Shown: in pieces, positions 23,151-30,710 of the stretch | Numbering within the stretch: position 1 is the stretch's first letter | How the letters are laid out: every line of letters starts with the position of its first letter | NCBI RefSeq assembly: GCF_001612745.1 | Contig: NZ_BDBA01000112.1 | Span: 1-33,757, forward strand | Origin: Nocardia amamiensis NBRC 102102 | GTDB lineage: Bacteria > Actinomycetota > Actinomycetes > Mycobacteriales > Mycobacteriaceae | Direction: 5' to 3' | Length of the DNA: 33,757 nucleotides | Made by a program: the position numbers and the translations under genes | The notes under the pieces: model-generated | Database searches by the model: none | What the model saw: only the letters and a program-made list of their open reading frames with translations | Told to the model about the DNA's origin: nothing

Positions 23151-23558
23151 ATGGCCATCACCCTGGTGAACCCGCGCGGATTGCCGCAGATCGATGCCTA
23201 CCGGCAGGTGTCGATCGCGACCGGGTCGAAGCTGATCTTCGTCGCCGGGCAGGTCGCCTGGGATGCCGATGGTGTCACGGTCGGCGTAGGTGACCTCGCC
23301 GCTCAGGTCGAGCAGTGCTACCTCAACATCGCCACGGCCCTGACCGAGGTCGGTGGTTCATTCGATGACGTGGCCAAGCTGACCGTCTACGTCGTCGACT
23401 GGAATCCCGACAAAATGCCCCTTCTCCTGGAGGGAATCACTCGGGCGGCCGCGAAGCTCGGGGTCACCCCGGTGCCGCCGGGCACGCTGCTGGGCGTTGC
23501 GGCCCTGGACATTCCCGAACATCTGGTCGAGATCGAAGCCACCGCGATCATCGACTGA
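23151..23558 (+). CDS. Rid/YjgF-family protein lacking the deaminase arginine
   Basis: This 135-residue protein has the Rid fold: ITLVNPRGLPQIDAYRQVSIATGSKLIFVAGQVAWDADG, then QCYLNIATALTEVGGSFDDVAKLTVYVVD and TLLGVAALDIPEHLVEIEATAI. In true RidA an arginine in the R-S-T-V-E-V segment binds the enamine carboxylate. Here the matching stretch is P-P-G-T-L-L-G-V, so that arginine is missing and 2-aminoacrylate deaminase activity is unlikely. GGAGG lies six bases before the ATG at 23151. It is divergent from the HxlR regulator and convergent with the sigma-factor gene. Confidence 0.85.
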   Translation: MAITLVNPRGLPQIDAYRQVSIATGSKLIFVAGQVAWDADGVTVGVGDLAAQVEQCYLNIATALTEVGGSFDDVAKLTVYVVDWNPDKMPLLLEGITRAAAKLGVTPVPPGTLLGVAALDIPEHLVEIEATAIID

Positions 23559-23597
23559 GCAATGTCTTTCGCCTCGAGCCTGCGCTCGGCTGCCCTG

Positions 23598-24557
23598 TCA
23601 ACTGTCTTTCGGGCGGGTCAGTGGCATGCCGAAAGCGGCGAATAGCGTCGGTTCGAGAAAGGCGGTAATGGCGGCGATCCCGTCCGCGCTAGTGGTGATG
23701 ACGTGTATCGAATGGGCTTCCAGGATGCCGTCCACGCCCCGGCGGTATTCGGCGACAGCGGGTTGGCCGTTGGCAGCCGTGGGGATCAGCATGAGGTCGC
23801 CGGGCTCGGCGAAGGCACACTTGGCAAGGAACCGGGTCACAGCGTCGCGTCCGGTGAACCACAGTGGCATCGGCGGCATCTCGAGCCTGATGTCGGCCGC
23901 CAGTAGCTCGGTGAGGGCTGCGAGGTCGGCGTTCTCGAATGCCGCGCAGTAGCGGTCGAGCAGTTCGCGGCGTTCGGCGTCTTCCGGTTCGGTCACGTTT
24001 TCGTCGGTGGGGGCGACCTCGGCGAGATGGGCACGGGCCCGCTGCAGAGCGCTGTTGACCGCGGAGGGGGTGGTCTCGAGCAATTCCGCCACTTCGGCGG
24101 CGCTGAACTGTGCGACGTCGCGCAGAATCAACACAGCCCGCTGACGCGCGGGCAGTTCCTGCATGGCCGTCACCACCGCCAGTCGGACACTTTCCCTGGT
24201 GACAAGTGCCGTTTCCGGTGTCAAGGCGTCGGGCAGCGGCTGCATCCATTGGTATCCACCGGCGTCGCCGTCGAGAGCCGCATCGGGGTCGACCGAGCCT
24301 GCGCCGAGTCCAGTCGGCAGCACCCGGCGACCGCGGTTCTCCAGTGCGCGCAGGCACGCGGTCGTCGCGATGCGATACAACCAGGTGCGCAGCGCAGCGC
24401 GTTCCTCGAACGCCGGATAGCCGCGCCAACCACGCAGGTACGTCTCCTGGACGAGATCCTCGGCGTCATGCACCGAACCGAGCATGCGATAACAGTGCGC
24501 GATCAGTTCGGCACGGAACGGCGCCGCCTGCTCGATGAAGTCCTCCTGGACCGGCAC
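23598..24557 (-). CDS. ECF sigma factor with C-terminal NTF2/SnoaL-like domain (SigG/SigJ type)
   Basis: This 319-residue protein has sigma region 2 (F-R-A-E-L-I-A-H-C-Y-R-M-L-G-S-V-H-D-A-E-D-L-V-Q-E-T near the N-terminus) and region 4 (L-P-A-R-Q-R-A-V-L-I-L-R-D-V, then A-E-V-A-E-L-L-E-T-T-P-S-A-V-N-S-A-L-Q-R-A-R). The last 120 residues form an NTF2-like domain (DRYCAAFENADLAALTELLA, G-R-D-A-V-T-R-F-L). This is the layout of mycobacterial SigG and SigJ, in which the tail modulates activity in place of an anti-sigma factor. The GTG at 24557 is chosen because TAGGAG lies eight bases upstream; longer starts lack a site. It diverges from the SDR-DUF899 operon, which it may transcribe. Confidence 0.88.
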   Translation of the reverse strand: MPVQEDFIEQAAPFRAELIAHCYRMLGSVHDAEDLVQETYLRGWRGYPAFEERAALRTWLYRIATTACLRALENRGRRVLPTGLGAGSVDPDAALDGDAGGYQWMQPLPDALTPETALVTRESVRLAVVTAMQELPARQRAVLILRDVAQFSAAEVAELLETTPSAVNSALQRARAHLAEVAPTDENVTEPEDAERRELLDRYCAAFENADLAALTELLAADIRLEMPPMPLWFTGRDAVTRFLAKCAFAEPGDLMLIPTAANGQPAVAEYRRGVDGILEAHSIHVITTSADGIAAITAFLEPTLFAAFGMPLTRPKDS

Positions 24558-24628
24558 GGTCGTACTCCTAGGTCTCGACGTGGCAGGGATGGGCACCCCT
24601 ACCAGTACAGATACGTCCGGCGGCCGAA

Positions 24629-24681
24629 ATTCATCGGTCGGTTCGTAAAGGAAAGCGATCGGTTGGCACCCACCGATGAAT
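24629..24681. repeat. Spaced 10-bp inverted repeat between sigma-factor and SDR genes
   Basis: ATTCATCGGT at 24629-24638 is repeated as its exact complement ACCGATGAAT at 24672-24681, with 33 bp between the arms. Both arms lie in the 191-bp divergent region. Two half-sites bound on one face of DNA, or a promoter-embedded element, would explain it. Confidence 0.5.
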
Positions 24682-24748
24682 CGCGGCAGTGCGACGTATC
24701 TGAATTGGTGGGGCCTCGAGCACATCACCAACGAAAGCGAATACGACC

Positions 24749-25513
24749 GTGAACGAACTACTCGAGCCGGACGGCCTCGAAGGCACGACCTCGATCGTCA
24801 CAGGAGCCAGCCGTGGATTCGGCCGAGGCATCGCGAGGGCGCTGTCCGCTGCCGGCGCACATGTCGTCGGCGTCGCCCGGACCAGCGCCCAGCTCGACGC
24901 CGTGCGCGACGAACTCGGCGCTACCTTCACCGCGGCGGCCGCCGACGCCGCCGATCCCGCGACTGCCGCGCGACTCCTCGACGAGCATCGACCGCGCACG
25001 GTGGTCTTGTGCGCGGGAGCCGCTCCGCGGATGAGCCCGTTGCAGGATCAGACGTGGGAGACCTTCAGCCAGAACTGGAATGTCGACGTAGCCCAGGCGT
25101 TCCACTGGATTCGCGAAGCGCTGCGGCGCCCGCTGGCACCGGGTAGCTCGGTGATCGCGATCTCCAGCGGCGCCGCGATCAACGGATCGCCGCTGAGCGG
25201 AGGCTACGCGGGGGCGAAGGCCACCGTCAGGCTCATCACGAGCTATGCCGCCGTCGAGTCGGAGCGGGCCGGGCTGGGGATCAGGTTCGTGTCCGTCCTC
25301 CCCCAGTTGACGCCGGCCACCGACCTCGGGGCCGCGGCGGTGGCGGCCTACGCGCAGCGGCAAGGTGTCGATGTCGACACGTTCGTGCGGTCCTTGGGAC
25401 CTGCGCTTACCCCGGAGCAGGTGGGTAAATCGGTTCTGGAAATCGCGACCGCCGAACACCCGGTCCACCACGCGAACACGCTTACCTCCGCGGGCATATC
25501 ACCGCTGGCCTGA
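24749..25513 (+). CDS. Short-chain dehydrogenase/reductase
   Basis: This 254-residue SDR has the dinucleotide motif I-V-T-G-A-S-R-G-F-G-R-G-I near residue 15, an L-C-A-G-A strand, the catalytic Ser in A-I-S-S-G-A-A, and Y-A-G-A-K (Tyr and Lys of the active site). An Arg in V-A-R-T after the second strand favours NADP(H). The substrate is unknown. The GTG at 24749 is taken as start. It is 29 bp upstream of the DUF899 gene and probably co-transcribed with it. It diverges from the ECF sigma gene. Confidence 0.87.
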   Translation: MNELLEPDGLEGTTSIVTGASRGFGRGIARALSAAGAHVVGVARTSAQLDAVRDELGATFTAAAADAADPATAARLLDEHRPRTVVLCAGAAPRMSPLQDQTWETFSQNWNVDVAQAFHWIREALRRPLAPGSSVIAISSGAAINGSPLSGGYAGAKATVRLITSYAAVESERAGLGIRFVSVLPQLTPATDLGAAAVAAYAQRQGVDVDTFVRSLGPALTPEQVGKSVLEIATAEHPVHHANTLTSAGISPLA

Positions 25514-25542
25514 ACGACCGAAACCGAAAGGAAGGCATCGCA

Positions 25543-26301
25543 ATGAAAACACCGCCGATCGTCCCGCCACAGGAGTGGCAGGCAGCGTGGCAGGAACTGC
25601 TCGTGAAAGAGAAAGAGTTCACCCGTGCACGTGACGCGCTGGCCGCCCTGCGACGGCGGATGCCGTGGCAGACCGTGGACAAGCAGTACGTGTTCGAGGG
25701 ACCGGAGGGCAAGGCGAGCCTGCTCGACCTGTTCCAAGGTCGCCGTCAGCTGATCGTCTACCGCGCCTTCTTCGAACCCGGCGTGGACGGCTGGCCCGAC
25801 CATGCCTGCCGCGGCTGCTCGATGATGGCCGATCATGTCCCCAACCTCGCCCACCTCAACGCCCGCGACACCAGACTCGTGTACGCCTCCCGCGCACCGC
25901 AGGCGGACATCCAGCGCCTGAAGGCTCGGATGGGCTGGGAGATGCCCTGGTACACCATCACCGACGACTTCGACGCCGATTTCGGCGTGGACGAATGGCA
26001 CGGCACGAACGCGTTCATCCGCGACGGCGACCGCGTGTTCCGCACCTACTTCATCAACAACCGCGGCGACGAAGCACTCGGCACCACGTGGAGCTACCTC
26101 GACATGACGGCGCTAGGACGTCAGGAACGGTGGGAGGACTCCCCGGAGGGCTACCCGCAGACCCCGCCTTACGAATGGTGGGACTGGCACGATGCATACG
26201 GCCAGCATGAGCCGTCGCGGTGGTTCGGCGACCCCGACCCGGACAACCCCGATGACCAACGGCCGCCGCGAGCCGACTCGAAGGGTCGCGCCGCCACCTG
26301 A
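25543..26301 (+). CDS. DUF899 thioredoxin-like family protein
   Basis: This 252-residue protein belongs to DUF899. It starts with a helical segment (PPQEWQAAWQELLVKEKEFTRARDALAALRRRMPW) and goes on to a thioredoxin-like fold (L-I-V-Y-R-A-F-F-E-P-G, C89-R-G-C92-S-M-M-A-D-H). The end is Trp- and Asp-rich (YEWWDWHDAYG). The C-x-x-C pair might be redox active, though no activity is established for the family. The ribosome site AAAGGAAGG precedes the ATG at 25543. It follows the SDR gene in one operon and ends before a strong hairpin. Confidence 0.85.
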   Translation: MKTPPIVPPQEWQAAWQELLVKEKEFTRARDALAALRRRMPWQTVDKQYVFEGPEGKASLLDLFQGRRQLIVYRAFFEPGVDGWPDHACRGCSMMADHVPNLAHLNARDTRLVYASRAPQADIQRLKARMGWEMPWYTITDDFDADFGVDEWHGTNAFIRDGDRVFRTYFINNRGDEALGTTWSYLDMTALGRQERWEDSPEGYPQTPPYEWWDWHDAYGQHEPSRWFGDPDPDNPDDQRPPRADSKGRAAT

Positions 26302-26604
26302 TCGACAATTCGCGCTTCGTTCGGCGCATTCCGAAAGTCTTCGCTGTCACGACCGAGTACTACCTGGTGCCGGTCGTGACAGCACACCGGCGGCCGAGCG
26401 AGTCAGCGGCGGATGGCACGCACTGACCGGCACGCGCCGGCCAACTGGGATACCGGCCGACCAACGGCTCGCCGAGGACGAGAAGAACTTCATCGACCTA
26501 CCACGGTCCTCGTACTTCCTGACCAAGGAGCACATGCTGCTCGGCTAGGAGACCGTGGCGAGCCGCGGTCCTGCCGACAGGTGCCGTTGCGGTACCGAAG
26601 ACGC
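26302..26604. other. Intergenic region with terminator and possible gene remnant
   Basis: No complete gene is supported in these 303 bases. The first part has the 13-bp hairpin. Afterwards an open plus-strand frame to the TAG at 26546-26548 encodes a protein-like tail ending F-I-D-L-P-R-S-S-Y-F-L-T-K-E-H-M-L-L-G. It has no credible start of its own and could be the end of a decayed gene. Confidence 0.35.
26343..26383 (+). terminator. 13-bp perfect hairpin after the DUF899 gene
   Basis: GCTGTCACGACCG at 26343-26355 pairs fully with CGGTCGTGACAGC at 26371-26383, with a 15-nt loop. It begins 41 bp after the DUF899 stop. No U-tract follows, as is usual for actinobacterial terminators. Confidence 0.65.
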
Positions 26605-27774
26605 TCAGCGACCAGGGAAGTGCGCCTCGCGATACGCCCCGAATCGGGCATCCACTTGCTCGGCGGTCAGGCCGAAGTCGTCGAGGGTGTAGCGGTGGGC
26701 CGGACGTGCGGCGCCCGAGGTGCCTTCGGCGTGCAGCGCGATCATCGCGGCGGTCGCTTCCTCCGTCAGCGGCAGGTCGAAATGACGATAGATCGACTGG
26801 ACCGTGCCGATCGGGTCGGCGACGAACTCGCCGTAGTCGACATCGCAGAACTGTGCCGCGTCGTGCCGCTTGCGGTCGGTCAGGAAACGTTCCGCGCCCC
26901 GCGCCCAGAGATCCAGTTGCGCCGCGCCGACCACCGGTCCGCGGAATTTGTCCGACCAGCCCGCGGACGCTTGTTCGTTGAGGCTGCACACCGACGCGAT
27001 GATCGTGCGCGGGTCACGGTGCATCTGGATGATGAGCGCATCCGGATAGACCTCGAAAATGGCGTCCAGGGCGAACAGATGGCTGGGATTCTTCAGCACC
27101 CAGCGCTTGTCGGCGTCCGGCAGCCCGATCAGCTGGAGGTTGCGCCGGTGCCTGCGGTAGGCGGGAGTCCAATCCCGGTCCCGCAGCCATTCGGAGTAGC
27201 GGGGCAGGTAGGCCAGGCACTCGTAGGACACCGACATGGCCGATTGCCGCAGCAGCTGCCAGCACTCCTCGACCTGGTCGGCGGAAATATGGTGCACGCC
27301 CATGAATTCCGGGTGCTCCACGTGGTGCTTCTCGTAGGCCGCCGCGAGGCGCTGGTACACCGGGTTGCTCGCCCACGTCTCCCGCGGCGGGCGCGGCTGC
27401 GGCATCTCGGTCAGCCACATCTCCAGTCCCTGGTGCGCCGGGTCGGCGTTGAGCAAGCGGTGCACGGCCGTCGTACCAGAGCGCGGCAGCCCGGTGACGA
27501 AGATCGGCCGCTCGATCGCCACTTCCGCGTGTTCCGGAAAACGTTGCCAGGCCGCCTCGCTGAGCAGGCGGGCGATCAGCGCGCCGCGCAGGAAAGCGCG
27601 ATTGACCTTGTTGCCGAACGGCGTGAGCTCGGCGTCTTTGACGTAGGACTCGAGCAGCACCTCGAGCCCTTCGCGATAATCGTCGGTACCGAAATCATCC
27701 AGCCCGACCACTTTGGTGGCCGAGGCGTGCAGATCGTCGATGGTCCCGACGTCGTCCCTACCGATCACGGTCAT
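26605..27774 (-). CDS. PAPS-dependent sulfotransferase (Rv3529c-like)
   Basis: This 389-residue protein has the sulfotransferase 5'-phosphosulfate loop P-I-F-V-T-G-L-P-R-S-G-T-T (residues 90-102) and the 3'-phosphate region M-H-R-D-P-R-T-I-I-A-S-V-C-S-L. The family transfers sulfate from PAPS to hydroxyl or amine groups of small molecules. It follows an SDR and a DUF1214 gene in the same order as Rv3531c-Rv3530c-Rv3529c of M. tuberculosis, which belong to the KstR sterol regulon. Its ATG is three bases after the SDR stop, and AGGAG in between serves as ribosome site. A sterol-derived acceptor is plausible but unproven; PAPS would come from the nearby cysD-cysNC genes. Confidence 0.88.
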   Translation of the reverse strand: MTVIGRDDVGTIDDLHASATKVVGLDDFGTDDYREGLEVLLESYVKDAELTPFGNKVNRAFLRGALIARLLSEAAWQRFPEHAEVAIERPIFVTGLPRSGTTAVHRLLNADPAHQGLEMWLTEMPQPRPPRETWASNPVYQRLAAAYEKHHVEHPEFMGVHHISADQVEECWQLLRQSAMSVSYECLAYLPRYSEWLRDRDWTPAYRRHRRNLQLIGLPDADKRWVLKNPSHLFALDAIFEVYPDALIIQMHRDPRTIIASVCSLNEQASAGWSDKFRGPVVGAAQLDLWARGAERFLTDRKRHDAAQFCDVDYGEFVADPIGTVQSIYRHFDLPLTEEATAAMIALHAEGTSGAARPAHRYTLDDFGLTAEQVDARFGAYREAHFPGR

Positions 27775-27777
27775 CTC

Positions 27778-28554
27778 CTAGTGGTGGTATTCGCCGCCGT
27801 TGACGTCCAGGCACGCGCCGGTGATCGCGCGCGACAGGGCGGACGCGAAGAACACGACCGCGTCGGCGATCTCGTCGGGTTCGGGCAGTTTGCGCAGGTC
27901 GATGGTCTGCGCGGTCTCGGCGTAGACCTCCTCGGCGGTGATCCCCCGCTGCTGCGCCAGGTAGTTGAAGTACCACTTCAGGTTGTCGGCCCAGATATAG
28001 CCCGGCGCAACGGAATTCACCCGGATGCCCTTCGGGCCGACTTCGGTGGCCAAGCTCTGCGCGAGCGCGAGCAGGCTGGACTTGGCCATCTTGTACGGTC
28101 CGAAGGTCCGCCGCGAATGGCGCAGCACCGCCGAGTTGATCATCACAACCGAACCCTTGGTCTCGGTGAGCGCGGGCACGAAGAGCCTGGTCAGCCGCAG
28201 GGCGGCCAGCACGTTGGTCTCGAAGCCCGCCCGTACCTGGTCCAGGTCGACGTCGAGGAGATCGACGATGGGCGGGATGGCGAAGGCATTGTTGACCAGC
28301 GTGTCGACCTTGCCGAACGCGCTGAGCGTGGTCTCGACCAGATGCACTGCGGCGGCCTCGTCGTTGATGTCGGTCGGCACGACCACGGCGCGCCTGCCGA
28401 GTTCGGTGATCTCCTTGGCCACCTCGGTCAGGCGCGACTCCGTCCGCGAGGCGAGCACCACGTCCGCACCCGCCTTGGCGCTCTGCACGGCGATGGCACG
28501 GCCCAGCCCCGGCCCGACACCCGACACCACAACAACCTTGTCTTGCAACAACAT
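27778..28554 (-). CDS. Short-chain dehydrogenase/reductase (Rv3530c-like)
   Basis: This 258-residue SDR has V-V-V-S-G-V-G-P-G-L-G-R-A near the N-terminus, N-N-A-F-A for the NNAG motif, I-N-S-A with the catalytic Ser, Y-K-M-A-K (Tyr, Lys) and the end motif L-D-V-N-G-G-E. The Arg in A-S-R-T-E-S suggests NADP(H). Its ATG overlaps the stop of the DUF1214 gene by one base (TGATG), which implies translational coupling. It probably oxidises or reduces a hydroxyl/keto group on the same compound that the sulfotransferase handles. Confidence 0.88.
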   Translation of the reverse strand: MLLQDKVVVVSGVGPGLGRAIAVQSAKAGADVVLASRTESRLTEVAKEITELGRRAVVVPTDINDEAAAVHLVETTLSAFGKVDTLVNNAFAIPPIVDLLDVDLDQVRAGFETNVLAALRLTRLFVPALTETKGSVVMINSAVLRHSRRTFGPYKMAKSSLLALAQSLATEVGPKGIRVNSVAPGYIWADNLKWYFNYLAQQRGITAEEVYAETAQTIDLRKLPEPDEIADAVVFFASALSRAITGACLDVNGGEYHH

Positions 28555-29717
28555 CAGCCGAGCATCCTCTCCGCGACGGCCACCTGCCGCGCCGCGATCC
28601 GCTCGCGCCACTGCTGCGGCGTGACGCGCGCCTGGTCGTAGAACGGCAGCCGCTCGGGCAGGTCGGCGACCGGCACGACCTCCACGGTCGGCCCGTCGTC
28701 GGGTTTCATGTCCCTGGACAGCCGCTGCCAGCGGAACTGCAGATATCCCCGGTTGTGTCCGGTGCGTTCGATCCAGTTGGCCAGGCCGGGATCGCGCTCG
28801 CTGACCACCAGCCGGATCATCCCGTCCGGGTCCACGCGCGCCTGATCGGCGGTGAGGCTGGTCTGGTGGTTGATGTAGTCCAGCGACAGGTACCACATGC
28901 TGCCGAGCTGGAACCCCTGATACGGCGCGTCGGATTTCGGCACCGTGATGATCATGGCCTGGTCGTCGTCCAGGTCGTAGTGGCCGACCGAGGAGAACTG
29001 CGTGGTGAGCCCGCCCGGCGTCGAGCGCGGTTCGGTCAGGGTGTTCACCGGCAGGTTCAGATAGAACCACTCCGGGAAGGCCAGGAACGTCTTCAGCCGC
29101 GACACCAGCATCTTCCCCGCCACGCCGTACCGCTTGGTCAGCACGTCCTTCGTCAGCGGCGGCGGGGCGTCGCCGATCCGGTCCACCCGCTGGATGCGGA
29201 TCGTGCCCGCCGTCTCGGTCGACCAATCGCTGTAGACCTCGCGCACCACGAGCATCGCCGCGTCGGGGCTCAGGTGCACGTAGCCGGGGCGTGCCGCGCC
29301 CGGACCGAACCGGATCTCGTAGGAGCCGTCCGCGCCGATCTCGAGTTCGCGATCATCGAATGCGGTGAGGCTGTCGGGCACGTCCACGGGCGAATAGTCG
29401 CCGTTGAGGACCTGGAAGCTCAGGTCGCGGGTGGTGCCGCGGGTGCCGGTCACCACGTATTCCGCGTCCGGCCGCAGGTAGGAGTGGAAGTACAGGGTGT
29501 CCGGGTTGTCCAAGCCCATCTTGGTGTACGGGCCGGTGGACTGCACGAAGAACGGGAAGTCCCGCTCGTAGGCCCACGCCATCTGCAGCGACGCGCGGAT
29601 GCTGCCCGCCAGATAGTCGTAGCCCTCGACGAGGTCTTGTTCGGTGCGGATGTGCGCGGCTCCGGTGATGATCTGCTCGGCGGCGGCGATGGCGTCCGCG
29701 AACGGCTGGGTCAGCAA
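28554..29717 (-). CDS. DUF1214-domain protein (Rv3531c-like)
   Basis: This protein of about 387 residues has features of the DUF1254/DUF1214 group: Y-D-Y-L-A-G-S-I-R, D-N-P-D-T-L-Y-F-H-S-Y-L-R-P-D-A-E-Y, then DYINHQTSLTADQARVDPDGMIRLVVSERDPGLANW and a final Q-F-R-W-Q-R-L. The biochemical role of the family is not established. The TTG at 29717 is preferred as start because GGAGAG ends six bases upstream; the GTG at 29750 lies inside an inverted repeat that looks like an operator. It is the first gene of the operon with the SDR and the sulfotransferase, behind a KstR-type box. Confidence 0.82.
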   Translation of the reverse strand: MLTQPFADAIAAAEQIITGAAHIRTEQDLVEGYDYLAGSIRASLQMAWAYERDFPFFVQSTGPYTKMGLDNPDTLYFHSYLRPDAEYVVTGTRGTTRDLSFQVLNGDYSPVDVPDSLTAFDDRELEIGADGSYEIRFGPGAARPGYVHLSPDAAMLVVREVYSDWSTETAGTIRIQRVDRIGDAPPPLTKDVLTKRYGVAGKMLVSRLKTFLAFPEWFYLNLPVNTLTEPRSTPGGLTTQFSSVGHYDLDDDQAMIITVPKSDAPYQGFQLGSMWYLSLDYINHQTSLTADQARVDPDGMIRLVVSERDPGLANWIERTGHNRGYLQFRWQRLSRDMKPDDGPTVEVVPVADLPERLPFYDQARVTPQQWRERIAARQVAVAERMLG

Positions 29718-29741
29718 GAGGCTCTCTCCAGTGTTCCAAAT

Positions 29742-29760
29742 ATGTACCACTCTGGTACAT
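29742..29760. promoter_or_regulatory. 19-bp inverted repeat, second candidate operator of the DUF1214 operon
   Basis: ATGTACCA and TGGTACAT flank the three bases CTC. The perfect 8-bp arms lie 25 to 43 bp upstream of the preferred TTG start, where the promoter of the DUF1214 operon would be. The site differs from the KstR box at 29778-29791, so another regulator, perhaps the adjacent IclR protein, may use it. Confidence 0.55.
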
Positions 29761-29777
29761 TTCGATAGGAGAAAGAT

Positions 29778-29791
29778 TAGAACGTGTTCTA
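29778..29791. promoter_or_regulatory. KstR-type operator (perfect match to TnnAACnnGTTnnA)
   Basis: On the minus strand the site reads TAGAACACGTTCTA, the canonical motif of the sterol-responsive repressor KstR. It lies between the DUF1214 operon and the iclR-type gene and touches the latter's ribosome site (AGGAG at 29791-29795). Its repression would affect both directions. KstR itself is not encoded in the window. Confidence 0.8.
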
Positions 29792-29801
29792 GGAGTGGTC
29801 A

Positions 29802-30701
29802 ATGGTCGGCCGTCGGTCCGCGCCAACCGCGCGGGTGGTTCAGGTGCTGGATTTCTTCGTCGAGCAGCGCGGCAAACGCTTCGGGCTCTCCGAACTCGCC
29901 CGCGAGCTGGACCTGGCCAAGCCGACCTGCCTGGGCATCCTCACCGAGCTGACCGCGGGCGGCTACCTGATCCGCGACGCGGAGACCCGCACGTACGGAC
30001 TCGGACCAGCGCTGATCGCCGCAGGCCGGGTGGCGCAGGACAGTTTCGCGATCTCCGCGCTGGCCCGTGTCGAGCTGGAGAAACTCACCGCGCGCTATCG
30101 CACGACCTGCACCGCGTCGGCCGTGGTCGGCGAGCAAATCATGGTGCTGGAAAGCACCGGTCCCGGCCTGGTCAAGGTGGGCGCGGCCTACCATTTCGCG
30201 CCACCGGTCGGCCTGATGTACGTGCTGTGGGACACCGACGCCGCCTTCGACGCCTGGCTCGCCAAGCCGCCTGCGGTGCCGCTGCGGCAGGACGAGGCGC
30301 GCCTGCGCCAGGTGGTCGCCGAGTGCCGCGAGCGCGGGTTCCTGGTGGAGAGCATGACCGCAGCGGGTCGGCGACTGTACTCGCTCCTGGCCGGGGTCGC
30401 CGATCGTGATCTACCCCCTGAACTGCGTGAACTGGTCGCCGAGCTGGTGACCAGTCTCGGCGAGCGGGTCTATCTGGGGTCGGATCTGCGGCCACGCAAG
30501 GAGCATGCGGTGAGCCTGCTCGCCGCACCCACCTACGACGGCGACGCCAGGCAGAACATGGTGCTCACGATGTACGTCGGCACCTCGATCACCGGTGCCG
30601 AGATCGCCCGGCGCGGCGTGGCGCTGATCGCCGCCGCCGACGCGGTGACCGCGAGCTCGGGCGGTCGCAAACCATTGACCGATAACCGAAACGTGTCCTA
30701 A
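29802..30701 (+). CDS. IclR-family transcriptional regulator
   Basis: This 299-residue protein has an N-terminal winged helix (APTARVVQVLDFFVEQRGKRFGLSELARELDLAKPTCLGILTELTAGGYLIRD) and a GAF-like effector domain of the IclR type (Y-G-L-G-P-A-L-I-A-A-G, later A-V-S-L-L-A-A-P-T-Y-D-G). The ATG at 29802 is preceded by AGGAG. It diverges from the DUF1214 operon, and two palindromes lie between them, one of which is a KstR box. The regulator may therefore be under sterol control and act as a second, pathway-specific switch. Its TAA stop forms part of the -10 element of the cysD promoter. Confidence 0.88.
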   Translation: MVGRRSAPTARVVQVLDFFVEQRGKRFGLSELARELDLAKPTCLGILTELTAGGYLIRDAETRTYGLGPALIAAGRVAQDSFAISALARVELEKLTARYRTTCTASAVVGEQIMVLESTGPGLVKVGAAYHFAPPVGLMYVLWDTDAAFDAWLAKPPAVPLRQDEARLRQVVAECRERGFLVESMTAAGRRLYSLLAGVADRDLPPELRELVAELVTSLGERVYLGSDLRPRKEHAVSLLAAPTYDGDARQNMVLTMYVGTSITGAEIARRGVALIAAADAVTASSGGRKPLTDNRNVS

Positions 30702-30704
30702 TTT
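30675..30704 (+). promoter_or_regulatory. Leaderless-type promoter of cysD
   Basis: TTGACC at 30675-30680 and TAATTT at 30699-30704 are separated by 18 bp, a good match to a sigma-A promoter. The GTG start of cysD at 30711 falls seven bases after the -10 element, which is where +1 is expected. No ribosome site precedes it. Confidence 0.65.
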
Positions 30705-30710
30705 TGCGGT

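Noticed and set aside
26413..28641. Plus-strand open frame of 742 codons across the sulfotransferase and SDR genes
   Set aside because: It runs antisense to two genes with intact catalytic motifs and tight coupling, and its translation is low-complexity.
29718..29750. GTG at 29750 as start of the DUF1214 gene
   Set aside because: It lies within a perfect inverted repeat and has no ribosome site; TTG at 29717 has GGAGAG six bases upstream.
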